Shown here piece after piece: positions 11,464-23,299 of a stretch of DNA of 64,000 nucleotides; the stretch's first letter is position 1, and each line of letters starts with the position of its first letter. Made by a program: the position numbers and the translations under genes. A model generated the notes under the pieces. The model worked only from the letters and a program-made list of their open reading frames with translations. It had not been told where the DNA came from and did not search any database. This stretch comes from Torymus aiolomorphi. Its lineage: Eukaryota > Arthropoda > Insecta > Hymenoptera > Torymidae. The stretch covers positions 69,376,529-69,440,528 of the forward strand of contig CM070873.1 of NCBI GenBank assembly GCA_036365515.1, written 5' to 3'.

Positions 11464-12530
11464 ATGTATACCGCTTTATCTCCGGATCTACCCGGTCGAT
11501 TTTAACCATCAGGTTCTCATTTTTTTTGTTTTTTTATTCCGAATTCGGAAGAAAATAATTTTTGATGATTTACTGATTCGTTTTTGTTTTATTTCAAATT
11601 TTTGATTTTCGAAAAATTTATTTTCGATTTTTTTTAATTATCCGATTTAAATTTTTGAATCGGATGTATCGCATTCGAAAGAGCATAAAAAAATCTATAA
11701 TTAAAAAAAAAATTATAGCTACGACGGTTCTCTTGTTATTAACAAAAACGTGTTTTTTTTTTTTAAAAAAGCTAATAACTCCTAAACTAAACGGTCAATT
11801 TTTTGGAGAAAAATCACGATAATGCAGAATATAAATTGCTATAATCTGTGAAAATTTTAATATATTCTGTTGATTAGTTTTTGAGAAAAAAATTAAAAAA
11901 TAGAAAAAATGTGTTCTGTATGTCGCACGTTTTATGGAGTAAAACTGGATTAATCGCTTTGTAATTTCTTATAGAGGGATATTTTGGATAGATCTCGGCT
12001 AAGTTCTTTGGGCTACATGATCGGTCCATAAATTTCTGAGATATTGAAGGTTAAAATTTTTTAACCTTTTTTTGAAATCGAAATTTCTCGAAAACGTCTC
12101 TATGTATCTGAATCGGATGGTTGGCATTCGAAAGCGAATTTAAATACCTATATTTTCTAAAAGAAATTATTTTTCTAGCTATCACGGTTCTTTTCTTATT
12201 AATAAAGACGTAAACATAGAAAAATGAAAAAAAAATGAGTTTGGTATGCCTAACCGTTGCGGGAGTAAAAATTGACTTAATCGCTTCAAAATTCCTCGTA
12301 GAGGTAGATTTTGTATAGTTTTCGTTCGAGTTATTTGGGCAAAATGATTGGTCCATAGATTTAAGCGATATTTGAGGTTAAAATATTTTTAACCTTTTTT
12401 CAAATCGTAATTTCTCGAGAACAGCTCTATGTATTCGAAGGGAATGGGTAGCATTCGAAATAGAATTAAAATAGCTATATTTCCTTAAAAAAAATTTTCT
12501 TTTATAGGGTGTTCTGTTATTATAAAAAAA
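11308..12530 (+). repeat. Dispersed repeat with GGAAGC hairpin and TG microsatellite, copy 2
   Basis: The hairpin GCTTCCTC-CTA-GAGGAAGC lies at 11313-11331. It is followed by TTTGTAATAG, a TGTCTGTATGGATG lead into a TG tract at about 11430-11455, and then a segment with internal duplication (CTCTATGTATCTGAATCGG near 12097, CTCTATGTATTCGAAGG near 12424). The same order recurs at 62866-64000. No domain-bearing frame is present, so this looks like a nonautonomous repeat. Confidence 0.7.
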
Positions 12531-12536
12531 AAAATA

Positions 12537-12650
12537 GGGGGGGCTGCGCCCCCCTGCGTGCCTTCGGCACGCCCCCCCCCCCCCCCTTTACCTGCTCCTC
12601 GCTTCGCTCGTCGCCCGCCCCCTCCCTATGTAAAAACTTCGTTTTTACAT
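12537..12650. repeat. Cluster of four perfect GC-rich and UUCG-loop hairpins
   Basis: Four palindromes follow one another: a G-run/CTGCG/C-run hairpin at 12537-12555, GCGTGCCTTCGGCACGC at 12556-12572 (a C-UUCG-G tetraloop if transcribed), CGCTTCGCTCG at about 12600-12611, and a 10-bp-arm stem around TTC at 12628-12650 (ATGTAAAAAC with GTTTTTACAT). The cluster is much more GC-rich than its surroundings and directly abuts the dispersed repeat at 11308-12530. Confidence 0.8.
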
Positions 12651-13473
12651 AATAGGCACGACCGCATTACTCATAAAATCTTATAATTTTATTATTGCAT
12701 TCATTGTAATACTTATTTTCATCGTTATTATAATTAGAATACACATAAATACATCTCTGCAGTAAAATTTAAATGGAAATTATGCATTTACTATTAGATA
12801 TTTATTATTTTTTGTAGAAAATTTGCCTTTTAATTCTACACTTATATGCCTTTTAATTCCAATACATATAGATATATGTATTAGATAACTTTTTAAATAA
12901 TCTATGACTCATATATAAATTAATTAAGTATTATTAATTGATATGGTTAAAGTGCACATAGGAATATTAAATATATAAGTACTATGATTGCAATTATATT
13001 TAAAATTAAAAACATTGTTTTCATAATTTCTATTTGAATTATAATAATAGTTTTTATTTTTATTTAAGCAAATGTTGAATAGAAAACAAATTTTATTTCA
13101 ATATTATCCACAACTTTTATAGTTGAAATTTTTGTGTTAAGTAAAATGCTTTTGAATAATATAAGAAAAAATACTGTTTCATTACTCCTGATTAATACAA
13201 AAGTATAAAGTTAAATTTTACATAGTTTTAACGAAAACTGTAGACTAATCGCTCACTGGTATTCGTATAACTTATACATATACCGTATACAATCTCAATT
13301 ACGAAAAAATATTCAAGACACATGCACACATACACTAATATCGCGAATAGGAGAAAAACAAAAAGAGAAAAATCAACACGCGTGCATTCGGCAATGGTAT
13401 AATCTGTCTTGGTGCTGCGTGCGTGCTGAGTACAGCAGCCGTAACCGTTAACGGCTATCTCGGCTGTGTATAG
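12651..13473. other. Gene-free AT-rich stretch
   Basis: No gene or repeat with clear boundaries; strongly A+T-rich. Confidence 0.4.
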
Positions 13474-15257
13474 TGTTATGACCCGAGTCGGGATCTTCAA
13501 GCAGAAGGGCGTTTCTGCAATGGTCGCCGGGTTGACCAATTAGAATTTGGGAACGTTGCTCAATTAAGCGCTAAAGCGCACAGAGTTGCGAGAGGTTTAA
13601 ATATAACTCAAACTCAAGAGATTTAGAGTTTATTCCGTGTTTATTGAATTAGATATCAGTTTAATTAATGTCTTTAACAATTCTTTCGTTAATGTGTTCG
13701 TGACTCGATATAAACTTTAACTGACAGTAAGATAAAGCCAGCTTGCGCGCGCTGATGCAATAACCGTTAACAAATCGGATTTCGCGCACTGATGCAATAC
13801 TTGTTACGAAGCTTTAAGAGTACTTGGTAACTCTCGACTAAAAGCTCAACGGCGCAACGTACACGGTAACAAAGACCAGACTAGTTGGCAGCCGACTGTT
13901 AGAGCTTCTGGGCGCAACGTGCACAAGTGCAGCAGAGTACCAAGCGAGTTGGTAACGACCCAGGTCTAAAGCTACGAAGCGTCTCCTGTGCTCGGTAGCG
14001 ACTGACCCTGGCGGCCCGGGGCTCTTCTTTTATATCCTGGACGCGGACCTTAAACCGTTGACGAGAGGGTATGGGAGGAGCCAGTTACTCTGGTGGCGAA
14101 AAGCTGAATCTTCTGGAAGTCTGTTCCGAGGCCTGTAGGTGCCTAGGAGGGCCGAGAGCTTCCCTCTCTTCTCTTAATCATAGCGAGCTTCGTGGTGGGG
14201 GAACACCTGTGGATGCTCAGATCCTGGCCGAAAATCCCTTCTTGACTTGCGGCGCTTGTGCCTGCCTCTTGATTGGTTCCCCTCTGTAGGCCGTTACGTT
14301 GTGATGTAGTAGCTCCCGGTTGGTAGTGGGGACAGTACGATGTAGAGGCTGTAGGGCGCCAAGTTGTCTCAGAGGCCTCCCCCACTCTAAGGTAGAGAGA
14401 GTGGAGAGAGTGGCGGTGGAGGGGCGTCAGACCTGAAAATAGGGTCGAGAGCGCTGAGCGGCGAATGACGGTTGGCGGCGGGGAGGGGTTACTAGTCTCT
14501 GATTGGCTGCTACTCTGCCAGCCGTTACGCTCGTAGCCCCTCGAGTTGGTTGTGTCATGGACCCACGAGCTGATGCAACGTTGCCCAACGAATTCCAAGA
14601 GTTGTTGACTGTTGATGACTCATAGCTCGTTCCTTGCCATGTTCAACCGTCGTGCATTCCAGAGGTCCTTCGCTAATGGCCCTTCTCTGAATTGTTTGTG
14701 CACTGCTGAGCCGTTGGCTAATGGATTCCGGGAATTGATTGTCTGTTGGTTGTCGTTGCGCTGGCTAATGGATTTCGGGAACTAATTGACCGTTTATTGT
14801 CGTCGTGCTGGCTGTCCTCCTATAAATAGAGCTTTACCCTACCTGAGCGAGCTTTTCCCTAGCTATCATTATTATTACAGTTCGTCTTATAATTATTATT
14901 TATTATCAGAATAGTTATTAATTTAACCGTAGATTACTATCGCTATTTATTGCTAAATCCCAATTTGTTCGTTAACGCATCGCTATACGGGCGCAATTAT
15001 TAGTTATTAAAGGTAATTAATTAATAAATTCATTCTCGCTTGTTTATCCTTGATTCCTATTCGTGTTATTGTTTATAACTTGGTTAAATTAATCAAAATA
15101 TACCATCAGAGTTTTAGATCGAGATTGTTATGGGAACGCATTCAATTATTATTATTTAGTATATTATTTCATTTAATTTTTATCAGAAATCAAGGTTCCA
15201 TTGTAGAATAGCCTTTATTTGTCGCACGATTCGTTCACGCAAACGCAGTTCATAACA
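13474..15257 (+). mobile_element. Possible solo LTR (tentative)
   Basis: The segment starts TGTTATGA (13474) and ends TCATAACA (15257), an 8-bp inverted terminal pair with the TG...CA ends expected of an LTR. It contains a TATAAATAG box at 14821-14829 and is richer in GC than its flanks. I could not find a target-site duplication or internal retroelement coding, and 1.8 kb is long for an insect LTR. The minus-strand frame at 14143-14598 shows no domain. A chance inverted terminal pair is quite possible. Confidence 0.25.
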
Positions 15258-15349
15258 GTACATTCGCACCAGCGGAAAGGCGCATGCGACCAACGTGACC
15301 GTGAGCGCTCCCTGTATATAAGATATGGTATATCTATATATATATATGG

Positions 15350-15640
15350 ATCGCGCGCGCTTTCTGCTACTAACCCTGTTGTGTCTGTGTTGACTGCGGC
15401 CCTACGGCGACGTGCGCGCGCGTATGTCCATGATGTGATGTCAACAATCGCATCGTCTGGCTCCCGGCGTTCCCAGTGATGACGGTGGCTGCTACAATAC
15501 GCCGCCCTGAAGAATATCGTCCCTTTAATCGTGTTACTGATTAATGATGATATTCGTCAGAGACATAGGAAGGCAGCGTGTCGACGGCGAGAGCAAATTT
15601 CGTAAGCCCTTTCTCGTTCCTAACCTCTCTGATAGGTAAG
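15350..15640 (+). promoter_or_regulatory. CpG-rich promoter-like segment (tentative)
   Basis: A local rise in CpG (GCGCGCGC at about 15352, GACGTGCGCGCGCG at about 15409) follows a TATATA-rich stretch near 15320-15348. GTAAGC at 15635 could be a splice donor. I found no protein frame to go with it. This is inference from base composition only. Confidence 0.25.
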
Positions 15641-15654
15641 CTGATGGTACTTTC

Positions 15655-16100
15655 TCTTGTTGCAGGTATCTGGCGACGAGAGTAGTGTAAACGATGGGCA
15701 CTGCTGCAGAATCTTTCTTGAGTGTGGTGATGTTGCTTGGCTCATTTATTTATTAGTTATATGTGGTTTTCAGATACTCAACTTTCCATGTGTGTGTTTG
15801 ACTCTTATACTAGTGGCTTTGTGTATAGTTAATCTACTGGTGGTGCCTTCAGTGACTCTCAGGCTGGAGGTGTTTTCAGCAATGGAACAACGAATGAGGC
15901 TCCACCAGTCTTTCCCCTCTAATTGTTACAGGTAGCTGGTGCAGCGAGAATAGTGAACAACAACCAGACTTTTCTTTTATATGGTGATGTTTTTTTGTTT
16001 CATCTATTCATTAGTCATATATGGTTTCTAGGTGCTCAACTCTCCTCGCTTGTCTCCCAGATCAGTGGCCAATCTGTTCAGGTGTTTTGTTCATCCCTAC
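15655..16100 (+). repeat. Degenerate direct duplication, offset ~267 bp
   Basis: TTGTTGCAGGTATCTGGCG near 15658 and TTGTTACAGGTAGCTGGTG near 15925 head two related segments, each continuing to a TCATATATGGTTT-like stretch and a CTCAACTNTCC stretch. Both translate to short hydrophobic peptides beginning LQV-G, but no domain is evident. They may be noncoding duplicated exons or a plain repeat. Confidence 0.5.
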
Positions 16101-16940
16101 TGTGAGGCAGTCCTTGAGATTGAGACACGCATGACAGGCTCTATCAGTATTTTCCTCCCAGATGGCTATTAGATAATTCTGAGTAGACTGTCATGCATGG
16201 AGTAGTGCCTGCCCTGAGCCATCAGCTTCATTTTGCAGCTTCTCCAGCTCTATGAGTGATCTTCAAGTGTTAGTGCTTTAGAATGTGAGGGGATAGATAA
16301 TTAGGAACTGGGGGATATAATAAAAGTGCTGTGTGTGTGGTTAGATGCGATACGGGTAGGCAGTTGTCACTGGTCATATTAGCTCATCTAGTTAATTTCT
16401 GAGTTTAGTCAGGCTATACAAACTCATTTCAGGGTATCTGTTATAATACATCCTTATGTATTTCACAGACTTTTACTAAGTGAGACTTGCCAATTTAATA
16501 GTTGTCCAGCACACTGTAAGACTGACAAAATCAGCATTGCATTTTTTATACATTGAACTTTACTATATTACAAAATCTATAACTCATACATTACATTAGT
16601 TTTTTTTTGCGTAATATGATATTACTTTAACATTTACTTTTATAATATTAGACAATTTTGATTCTCTTAGTTCAATCGCTTAGGTTCTGTGAACATAATT
16701 AACAGGTTAAGCTGTGTAATTTTATATGTAATTTCTAATTGTTATCAAAACAGTAAGAAAACATAATTATAGATTTTTAACAACCGAATTTTTAAACATT
16801 TTTCCAATTTTGATTTTACCACATACTAAGTTCTCTAGATCATTGACAAAGAATTGTAAGTTTTGACAGCTTTTATGCAACAGTTTTTGTTAGTTATTGT
16901 TTTAGTTTTTTTCATTGGTATTTAAACGATATCTATATCC
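16101..16940. other. Gene-free stretch
   Basis: Nothing recognised. Composition grades from mixed to strongly AT-rich towards 16940. Confidence 0.35.
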
Positions 16941-16944
16941 TTTG

Positions 16945-17545
16945 TATTTAAGAATTCTATTGAAAATCAATTCTTTGTACGATAAGCAAAAATCGTCTAT
17001 TTTATGTATATTTTGGCGTTTAAAATCATTTTTATAAGTCTAACTCGTCAGGAGTTGATTTTACGTGAAAATATTAATTAGGAAAAAGTTTTGTTTAACT
17101 ATATCTATAACTTATGTATTGAATATTTGTCTGTAAAATCAAATTCTTTCAAGTTATAGCCGAAAATCGTTCATTTTATGTATATTTAGGCGTTAAAAAT
17201 CATTTTTGTGAGTTTAACTCGTCAGGAATTAATTTTACATGAAAATGTTAAATGGGAAAAAATTTTATTTTATTATAACCTACAACTTTTACATTTAACA
17301 TATTTGTGTAAAGTTAAATCCTGTCAAGTTATAGCGGAAAATCGTCCATTTTACGCATATTTACGCGTTAAAAATCGTTTTTATTAGTTTAACTCGCCAG
17401 GAATTAATTTTACATGATAATATTAAATAGAAAAAAGTTTTGTTTCAATACCATCTACAACTTTTATATTTAACGTTTATGTGTAAAATCAAATCCTGTT
17501 GAGTTATAGCCTAAAATCGTCCATTTTTTACCTTTTTTGCCATTT
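16945..17545 (+). repeat. ~175-bp degenerate tandem repeat
   Basis: AAAATCGTCTATTTTATG near 16989, and related words near 17164, 17338 and 17513, give a spacing of 174-175 bp. Each unit also has an AACTCGTCAGGA-type word and a TTTTACATGAAAAT-type word. Copies are diverged, so the array is old. Confidence 0.8.
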
Positions 17546-18017
17546 TTTGCAGTTATCTTGGCAAATATTACTCGTAGAAAAAAGTGTCCGACATAAAAAA
17601 GATGTATTTTAATTAGTTTTAGCAGATGGGCCTGTAGACATTAGTTTAAAATTAATTTTTCTAGACATTAAGCTTAAAAATCGATTTTTTTAAATGTTTC
17701 TTTGTGCTCGCATTTTGAAAGTTTTTCATCGATCTTTCTCAATTGAGAACCAGCACTTAGATATAATTAGAGGAGTATTTTTCCGCAATCCCGATGGAAT
17801 CGGTTGAAAATTCATTGAAATAATCGATAAACTTGATTACATACGGACGTACAGACATACATACATCACAGAAAATGTTTAAAACACACTCATTTTGGCT
17901 GGAAACGACTTTTCAAATATTAAATTCTTATTTTTTGAAGTGGCACAATTTTCGCTATGGTGAAATTATAAGGCTCTCCCAAGTAGCGGTCGTGCCTAAA
18001 AAACGTAAGCATTAAAA
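17546..18017. other. Gene-free stretch
   Basis: Contains CATACGGACGTACAGACATAC near 17838, a word type often seen in dispersed insect repeats. No gene. Confidence 0.3.
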
Positions 18018-18695
18018 AATGAAAAAATGTCTTTGTGCGAGTCTTTTCAGCGAAACTTTGACAAAGACTTTGACCGAGACTAAATGCGAGACTTTCAGCG
18101 ACACTTTGAGCGGAACTTTAGCGATATTTTGACCGAGACTTTGACCCAGACTTTGAGCTAGACTTCTAACGAGAATTTTAGCGATACATTATACAATTTT
18201 ATAGTGAGTAATTAAGAGCAGACTTTTAGTGTGCCTTTTATCAAGACATTTGAGCCAGGTTTTAATCGTGATTTATAGCGAGACTTTGAGCCAGACTTTG
18301 AGTGAGACTATAAGTGATACTTTTAACGAGAATGTTAGAGATAGCATTAGCAAGACTTATATCAATCAATTAAGGACAGACTTTCAGTGAGCCTTCTAGC
18401 AAGACATTTAGGACCGGTTTTCATCGGGATTTCTAGCGATACTTTGAGCGATATTTTGAGCGAGACTTTCAGCGAGACATTCAGCAAGACTTTGTGTAAG
18501 AGTAAATGCGAGTCTTTGAGTGAGACTTTTAGCGAGACTTTTAGCCAGACTGTGAGCGAAACTATAAGCGATGCTTCTAACGAGAATTTTAGCAATAGTT
18601 TTAACAGGACTTATAACGAGTAATTAAGGGCAGACGTTAACTGAGCCTTTTAGCAAAACATTTTGTCCAGGTTTATATCGGGATTTATAGCGAGA
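18018..18695 (+). repeat. Degenerate 12-bp minisatellite, AGCGAGACTTTT type
   Basis: Units such as AGCGAGACTTTT, AGCCAGACTGTG and AGCGAAACTATA follow each other at 12-bp steps over nearly 700 bp. The frames read as four-residue repeats (SETF type), a consequence of the 12-bp step rather than a sign of a protein. A related diverged array lies at 19690-20140. Confidence 0.85.
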
Positions 18696-18699
18696 CTAT

Positions 18700-19685
18700 G
18701 GCCAAAACTGTTGGGATTTATTATAAATAAAGTGAGAAATAATAGTTTAAAGTATTTATTAGTGGCAAAAGCCGGTCACCACATCTGCCTACATTACAGT
18801 CAGAAAATAGAGTGTGGAGAAGCATGCGCAGTGCGTCGTTCTCACTTGCGCTTCTCTCGTTGCACGAGATCGCCGCTAACCAAGAGATGGAGCGACGAGT
18901 ACTTATTAGATATAAGATCAAGATTTAAGATGTACTACTATATCACACAAAGGCATTGGCAATATATTGGCGATATATTGGCAAGGCAGCTGCAATATCG
19001 GGATCCAAAGATAAAATATGCACGATATTTTCTCTCAGTCCAGTTCATTAATTCGTCTAGATTTTGGGTTTCCGGAGTCAAAGGATCGAATGGCGAGGTC
19101 AACATTTTCGTAAAATGTCACACAAAGTAGAAATTTTTTTTTTCGGATCGCAAAATTCCATTTTCGATGCTTGTTTAGCGGGCACAAAGTACCCGATTCT
19201 CGCCCTATGGCAACAACTGAATTCTTTTCGCCCTCTAGCGAGAATCAATCACTTTTCGCTGGATAAAGAGGCATCAACTCGACTCGAGAGTGAATCACCC
19301 GCTTTGCGTCCTTGTTGCGTAATGTAAAATTTTGAAAAATGTACCTGATGCGTCTTTCATATTAGTTTGTTGTAGGTTATTTAATTTTAAGACTATATGA
19401 CCTTTACCCGATAGCATTTCATGTAATAATACTTATTTAATGCAATTTTGAAAATTGGATATTTCATTCGTGCTTGGAATGGAATCTCGCATTCGAGAAA
19501 GTGGAACTCGGTAAACGATGCACCCTCCAAAATGAGACTGTAGCAAACAAGCGGATATTTGTCGCAATATCTGTGCCCGACTAAATCAAGCGTACTATCC
19601 ATTCTTTTACTGTAGTGTACAACGTAATACGTAATTTGTAGGTTATGATAACGAGCAATGTGACTTTAACGTTATACCTTCAGCC
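18700..19685. other. Gene-free stretch between two minisatellite blocks
   Basis: This segment separates the two 12-bp arrays and may be an insertion. It begins TGTTGGGATTTATT near 18710, reminiscent of an LTR start, but I could not find the other end or a duplication. Open frames here have no recognisable domain. Confidence 0.3.
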
Positions 19686-19689
19686 ACAC

Positions 19690-20140
19690 GTACGTATACT
19701 TTGATCTATACTTTGCGGCATATTTTAAATTATACCTTTAAACAGACCTTTATCTAAAACTGGGATATTAGCTAGACTTTTATCCAAACGGCGTACTTAT
19801 AGACTTATACTTTAATCAGACTTATAGGCCATATTGGTTGCCATATTGAAAGGTCTAAGTTAAGCCAGACTTCAAACCATACATTCAACCACACAACAAG
19901 CTCAAACCATACTCTTCGCCATACCTTACGATAGAATTTTAGCCAGACTTTTATCTAAACTTTAACTAGTCTTATATCCAGATTTGAAGCCATACTTCCA
20001 CTTAAACTTTAAGCCTGAGTTTCTGCGATTCTTTTAATCATAGTTTGAGCCACACTATAAACAAAACTTTATGTCATGCGTTCAACCACACTTTCAGCCA
20101 CATTTTGAGTCTTACTTTGAGTCACACTCTAAAACAGGCC
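19690..20140 (+). repeat. Degenerate 12-bp minisatellite, AGCCAGACTTTT / AACCACACTTTC type
   Basis: Words such as CAGACTTTTATC and AGCCACATTTTG recur at about 12-bp intervals. It is more diverged than the 18018-18695 block but shows the same pattern of a CANAC core followed by a T-rich part. Confidence 0.65.
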
Positions 20141-20905
20141 CCAACTATACTGTTTTCCATACTCAAAGGTCACTCGTGGTCGGCTGCATCGGCCAATCGT
20201 GTATTCGATCGCTATCGGTGTGTTAAGTCGTACTATACGCACTTGTTGCGAAAACTATTATTAACTTTATGGAATTTGCACTTGTCAGAGAACAAATTTA
20301 TGTATTTTCTTGAATGTGTGATCCTAAAATGAAAGAAAATTGGATCCTTTCTAGTGAAGACTAGATAACAAAATATGAACGAATTTCTTTTTAATTACAA
20401 TATTAATGCAGTTTTTATTTACACTATCATCAAAATCTTTTCATCCGTACGGAAATTGCACGAAGTTTATTTCCGATAATGTTCAATTGTGAGGTTATGA
20501 CACGGACGCTGTGGTGGGCATTGCTATGCAACGAGCTAGCAGGCCACAAAAGGCGATCTTTCTAGAGCGAAATCAAGCCGGAAACTACGTATTTACGACT
20601 GGGTGATCAATAAAAAAAGATATTCGGCTTATAACAAAAAATTTATTCTTATTATGTTTAATAAAAAATGTACACGGAATGAAAAATAACAATATAAAAT
20701 ACATATAAAAAATAACATAAAATATAACATACAATTAAAATAAAATAAAACATACATTTCCGTGTTAAAATAAAATAATAAAATAAAAAATAGCACTGCG
20801 GAGAATCCCTTTAAAGTAAATCATTCACTGCCTTCTTTTATTAACATTATTTAAAATTTTCAAATAAAGTTAATAAAAGTAGAGCAGCGATATATAAAAT
20901 TTATT
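20141..20905. other. Stretch downstream of the transposase gene
   Basis: No gene. Position 20607 onward is A/T-rich and probably forms the 3' untranslated part of the transposase unit on the minus strand; an AATAAA signal in the minus sense lies just past the stop codon near 20896-20901. Confidence 0.4.
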
Positions 20906-21672
20906 TTAAAGGTGAGGTTCGATTAGACCGCCGTTGTGTTCAATAACACAGCGTAAGCGCCGTTCGTAATGTCCCCGGACTTTGCGCAATTCCTGTGGGG
21001 TTATACCTTGGAACGCATCGCGAATCCGCTGGATCATATTATCTCTAGTTGTGGGGGCTTCGCGATAACAAATGTCTTTCACTTTCCCCCACAGATAAAA
21101 ATCCAGCGGATTCAAGTCCGGGGATCGCGGCGGCCATATCGAGGGTCCGCGGTTTCCAATCCAGCGCCGGCCAAAGTATCCGTTAAGGCAGTCACTGACA
21201 GCAGCCGTGTTGTGAGCCGGCGCCCCGTCCTGTAACCACCACATGCGATTCATAGGGACAGGGTTATTTTCGAGGAGACCTGGCAATGTATTTCGTAAAA
21301 ATTCACAATATAAATTGCCATTCAGGTTTTCCTCGAAAATAAATGGACCTACAACTCGGTCGCCGACAATGCCTGCCCAAACGATGACTTTCCACCGGAC
21401 TTGATCTTCTACCGGGCGGACCCACCTGGGGTTTTCAGGTGCCCAGTTGCGCAGATTTTGTCTATTTACATTCCCTTTTTGGGTAAATATAGACTCATCT
21501 GTGCAACACAGGCGCTTCAAAAACTCCGGGTCCCTCTGTATTCTCCGCAGCATTTGTGTTGCGAATTGCAATCTCTTTGGGAGATCAGGATCGTGGAGCT
21601 TTTGGTGTTCTTGTGGCTTATACGGGTACGTAATCTCCTTTGCGATGCGCCTCACGGACTCCCTTGGTGCAC
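20906..21672 (-). CDS. DDE transposase, exon 3 (catalytic domain)
   Basis: This exon carries the catalytic core of a Tc1/mariner-superfamily transposase. The acid triad is CTDESIF, WLQDGAPAH and NPLD, with 41 residues between the second and third aspartates (DD41D spacing). PPRSPDLNPLDFYLW is a family hallmark. The frame runs upstream without a good ATG to a splice acceptor TTTCAG at about 21673-21678, so I start the exon at 21672. That acceptor is in the phase required by the donor of the exon at 28231-28382 on the same strand. Joined, the HTH helix (GLARRL) continues into APRESVRRIAKE without a gap. The stop codon is at 20906-20908 and no internal stop or frameshift is visible. The nuclease would act on its own element's ends, but no such ends are identified here. 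Confidence 0.8.
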
Positions 21673-21929
21673 CTGAAACAAATAAAAATTTGATAAAAAT
21701 ATATGACAGGGAACCAATATTATTAAGCTATCAAACTTTAATATTAAGTAGCCAAAATCATTAATATATTTTTTTCGAAGTTTATATTATATGTAACGAA
21801 GTTCGAACTTCGCGAGCAAACCATCGCGCGCGCAAGCATGTGCACACGCGCGGGCAGAGAGAAAATCGACAGCGGCGCGCGCGAACGACATTCTAGTTTC
21901 CGCCCTGCTATTGTGCGCATACCGAAAAT

Positions 21930-22850
21930 AGTATATTATGTACCTAAGGCGCAAAGTGGGCCTTTTTAGACCGAGTATGGAGTTTGCAGTACGAGTCGTA
22001 GGTGAGCTAGCATTAGCCGAAAGCGAGTGCGTTTTGCGAACCGAAGACGAGTACTGCAAACACACGAGGTCAAAAGGCCCTAGGTGCACCCCATATTTTT
22101 TGTGACTCATGTATTGATTTTCGGTGTTTTTGAACCTAAAAAGCAAGGCTAAATTGATTTTTGCGATTTTACGGAATTTTAGAGTAGCGGGCGCACAAAA
22201 ATCCAATCGGTAAAAAAAAAAGTCACTTTACACAAAAACAGGTTTTGGTAACACATACATGATTTTCGTCGTTTGTCGACCTAAAAAGAGGTCCTAAAGT
22301 GACTTTTTTTTGACCGATTAGATAAAAAAATACTATATTTGCCCGGCGAGTGCACAAAAATTCATGTGCGTCCGCTACTCTAAAATTCCGTAAAATCGCA
22401 AAAATTAAACTTAATCCACTATAAATTTGTGAATGAATGTTTTTTATGACTTTTTTATTAAGAGTTAAATCCAGTATACTATTTTTTTATTTAAAAATGA
22501 ACATCTTCTCATTCGCACAAATTTGTGGCGGATTTTTGATTATTTTTAACAAGTTATTTTAGTATTTATTACTTCAACTATTTCGTTGTCGTATAAAGCA
22601 AAAATCAATTTAGCCTTGCTTTTTAGCTTCAAAAATCCCGAAAATCAATACATGAGTCACAAAAAATATGGTGTGCAGATAGGGCTTAGTGGGCCTTTTG
22701 ACCTAGTGTGTTTGCAGTACTCGTCTTTGGTTCGTAAAACGCACTCGCCTTCGGCTCGTGCCAGCTCACCTACGACTCGTACTGCAAACTCCACACTCGG
22801 TCTAAAAAGGCCCCACTTGACGCCCTAGGTACACAATATACTACTGTAGA
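21930..22850. mobile_element. Nested palindromic TIR element (~0.9 kb)
   Basis: The outer arms are inverted copies of each other: a TATTATGTACCTAAGGCG-like left end, and a CGCCCTAGGTACACAATATA-like right end. Both contain TTTGCAGTAC and a CACTCGCNTTCGGCTCG palindrome. A second palindrome is nested in the middle, about 22155-22410, around AAAGTGACTTTTTTT. No transposase is encoded. A decayed single arm of the same family lies at 51330-51490. Confidence 0.7.
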
Positions 22851-22943
22851 TTTCGAGATAGGAAATCCACCCCAGACTACGCGTGGAAGTTTGTGCTCGC
22901 CGCGTGCTGTGTTAAAGTGCAGTGGGTGTGTTATTACTACACG

Positions 22944-23166
22944 GAGAGAAGTTTTGGCAAGCGGATCGCCGAAATAGAAGCACACAGATAGCTCACGCTA
23001 TCGGTAGTCCGAGCTCGAACGTTGGTCATCGGACGACCTTCTGAGAGACAGCGGATGTCTCTCAGAAGGTCATCCGATGACCAAAAGTTGTAACTCGGAT
23101 TACCGAAAGCGTGAGCTCTCCGTCTGCTTCGATTTCGGCGATCCGCTTGCCAAAATTTCTCTCCAT
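22944..23166. repeat. Palindrome with ~105-bp arms
   Basis: The left arm (GGCAAGCGGATCGCCGAAAT near 22957, ending GACCTTCTGAGAGACA) is matched by the inverted right arm from TGTCTCTCAGAAGGTC to CGGCGATCCGCTTGCC. The loop is about 7 bases (GCGGA region, 23050-23057). It would extrude as a stable cruciform or hairpin. Confidence 0.85.
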
Positions 23167-23299
23167 GTACATCCACGCGACGAGCCGAGTGCCAACTCAT
23201 GTCGGCTCCGGGGTATCCTGCACACACTGTCTCGATCGAATCTTCCACCCGTCACCAGCGCAGAGAGAGAGAGAGAGAGTGAGATAGAGTGAGAGAGGG

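Noticed and set aside
14143..14598. 151-residue minus-strand frame
   Set aside because: Ser/Thr/Pro-rich composition of a GC-rich noncoding segment, without a domain, and with a competing plus-strand frame.
18362..18623. Ser-Glu-Thr-Phe four-residue repeat protein
   Set aside because: A 12-bp tandem repeat gives four-residue repeats in several frames of both strands; no start context or domain.
18710..18950. Copia-type LTR start TGTTGGGATT
   Set aside because: No matching end, duplication or coding found.
20931..20945. tRNA B-box-like GGTTCGATTAG
   Set aside because: It lies inside the transposase coding sequence and has no cloverleaf around it.
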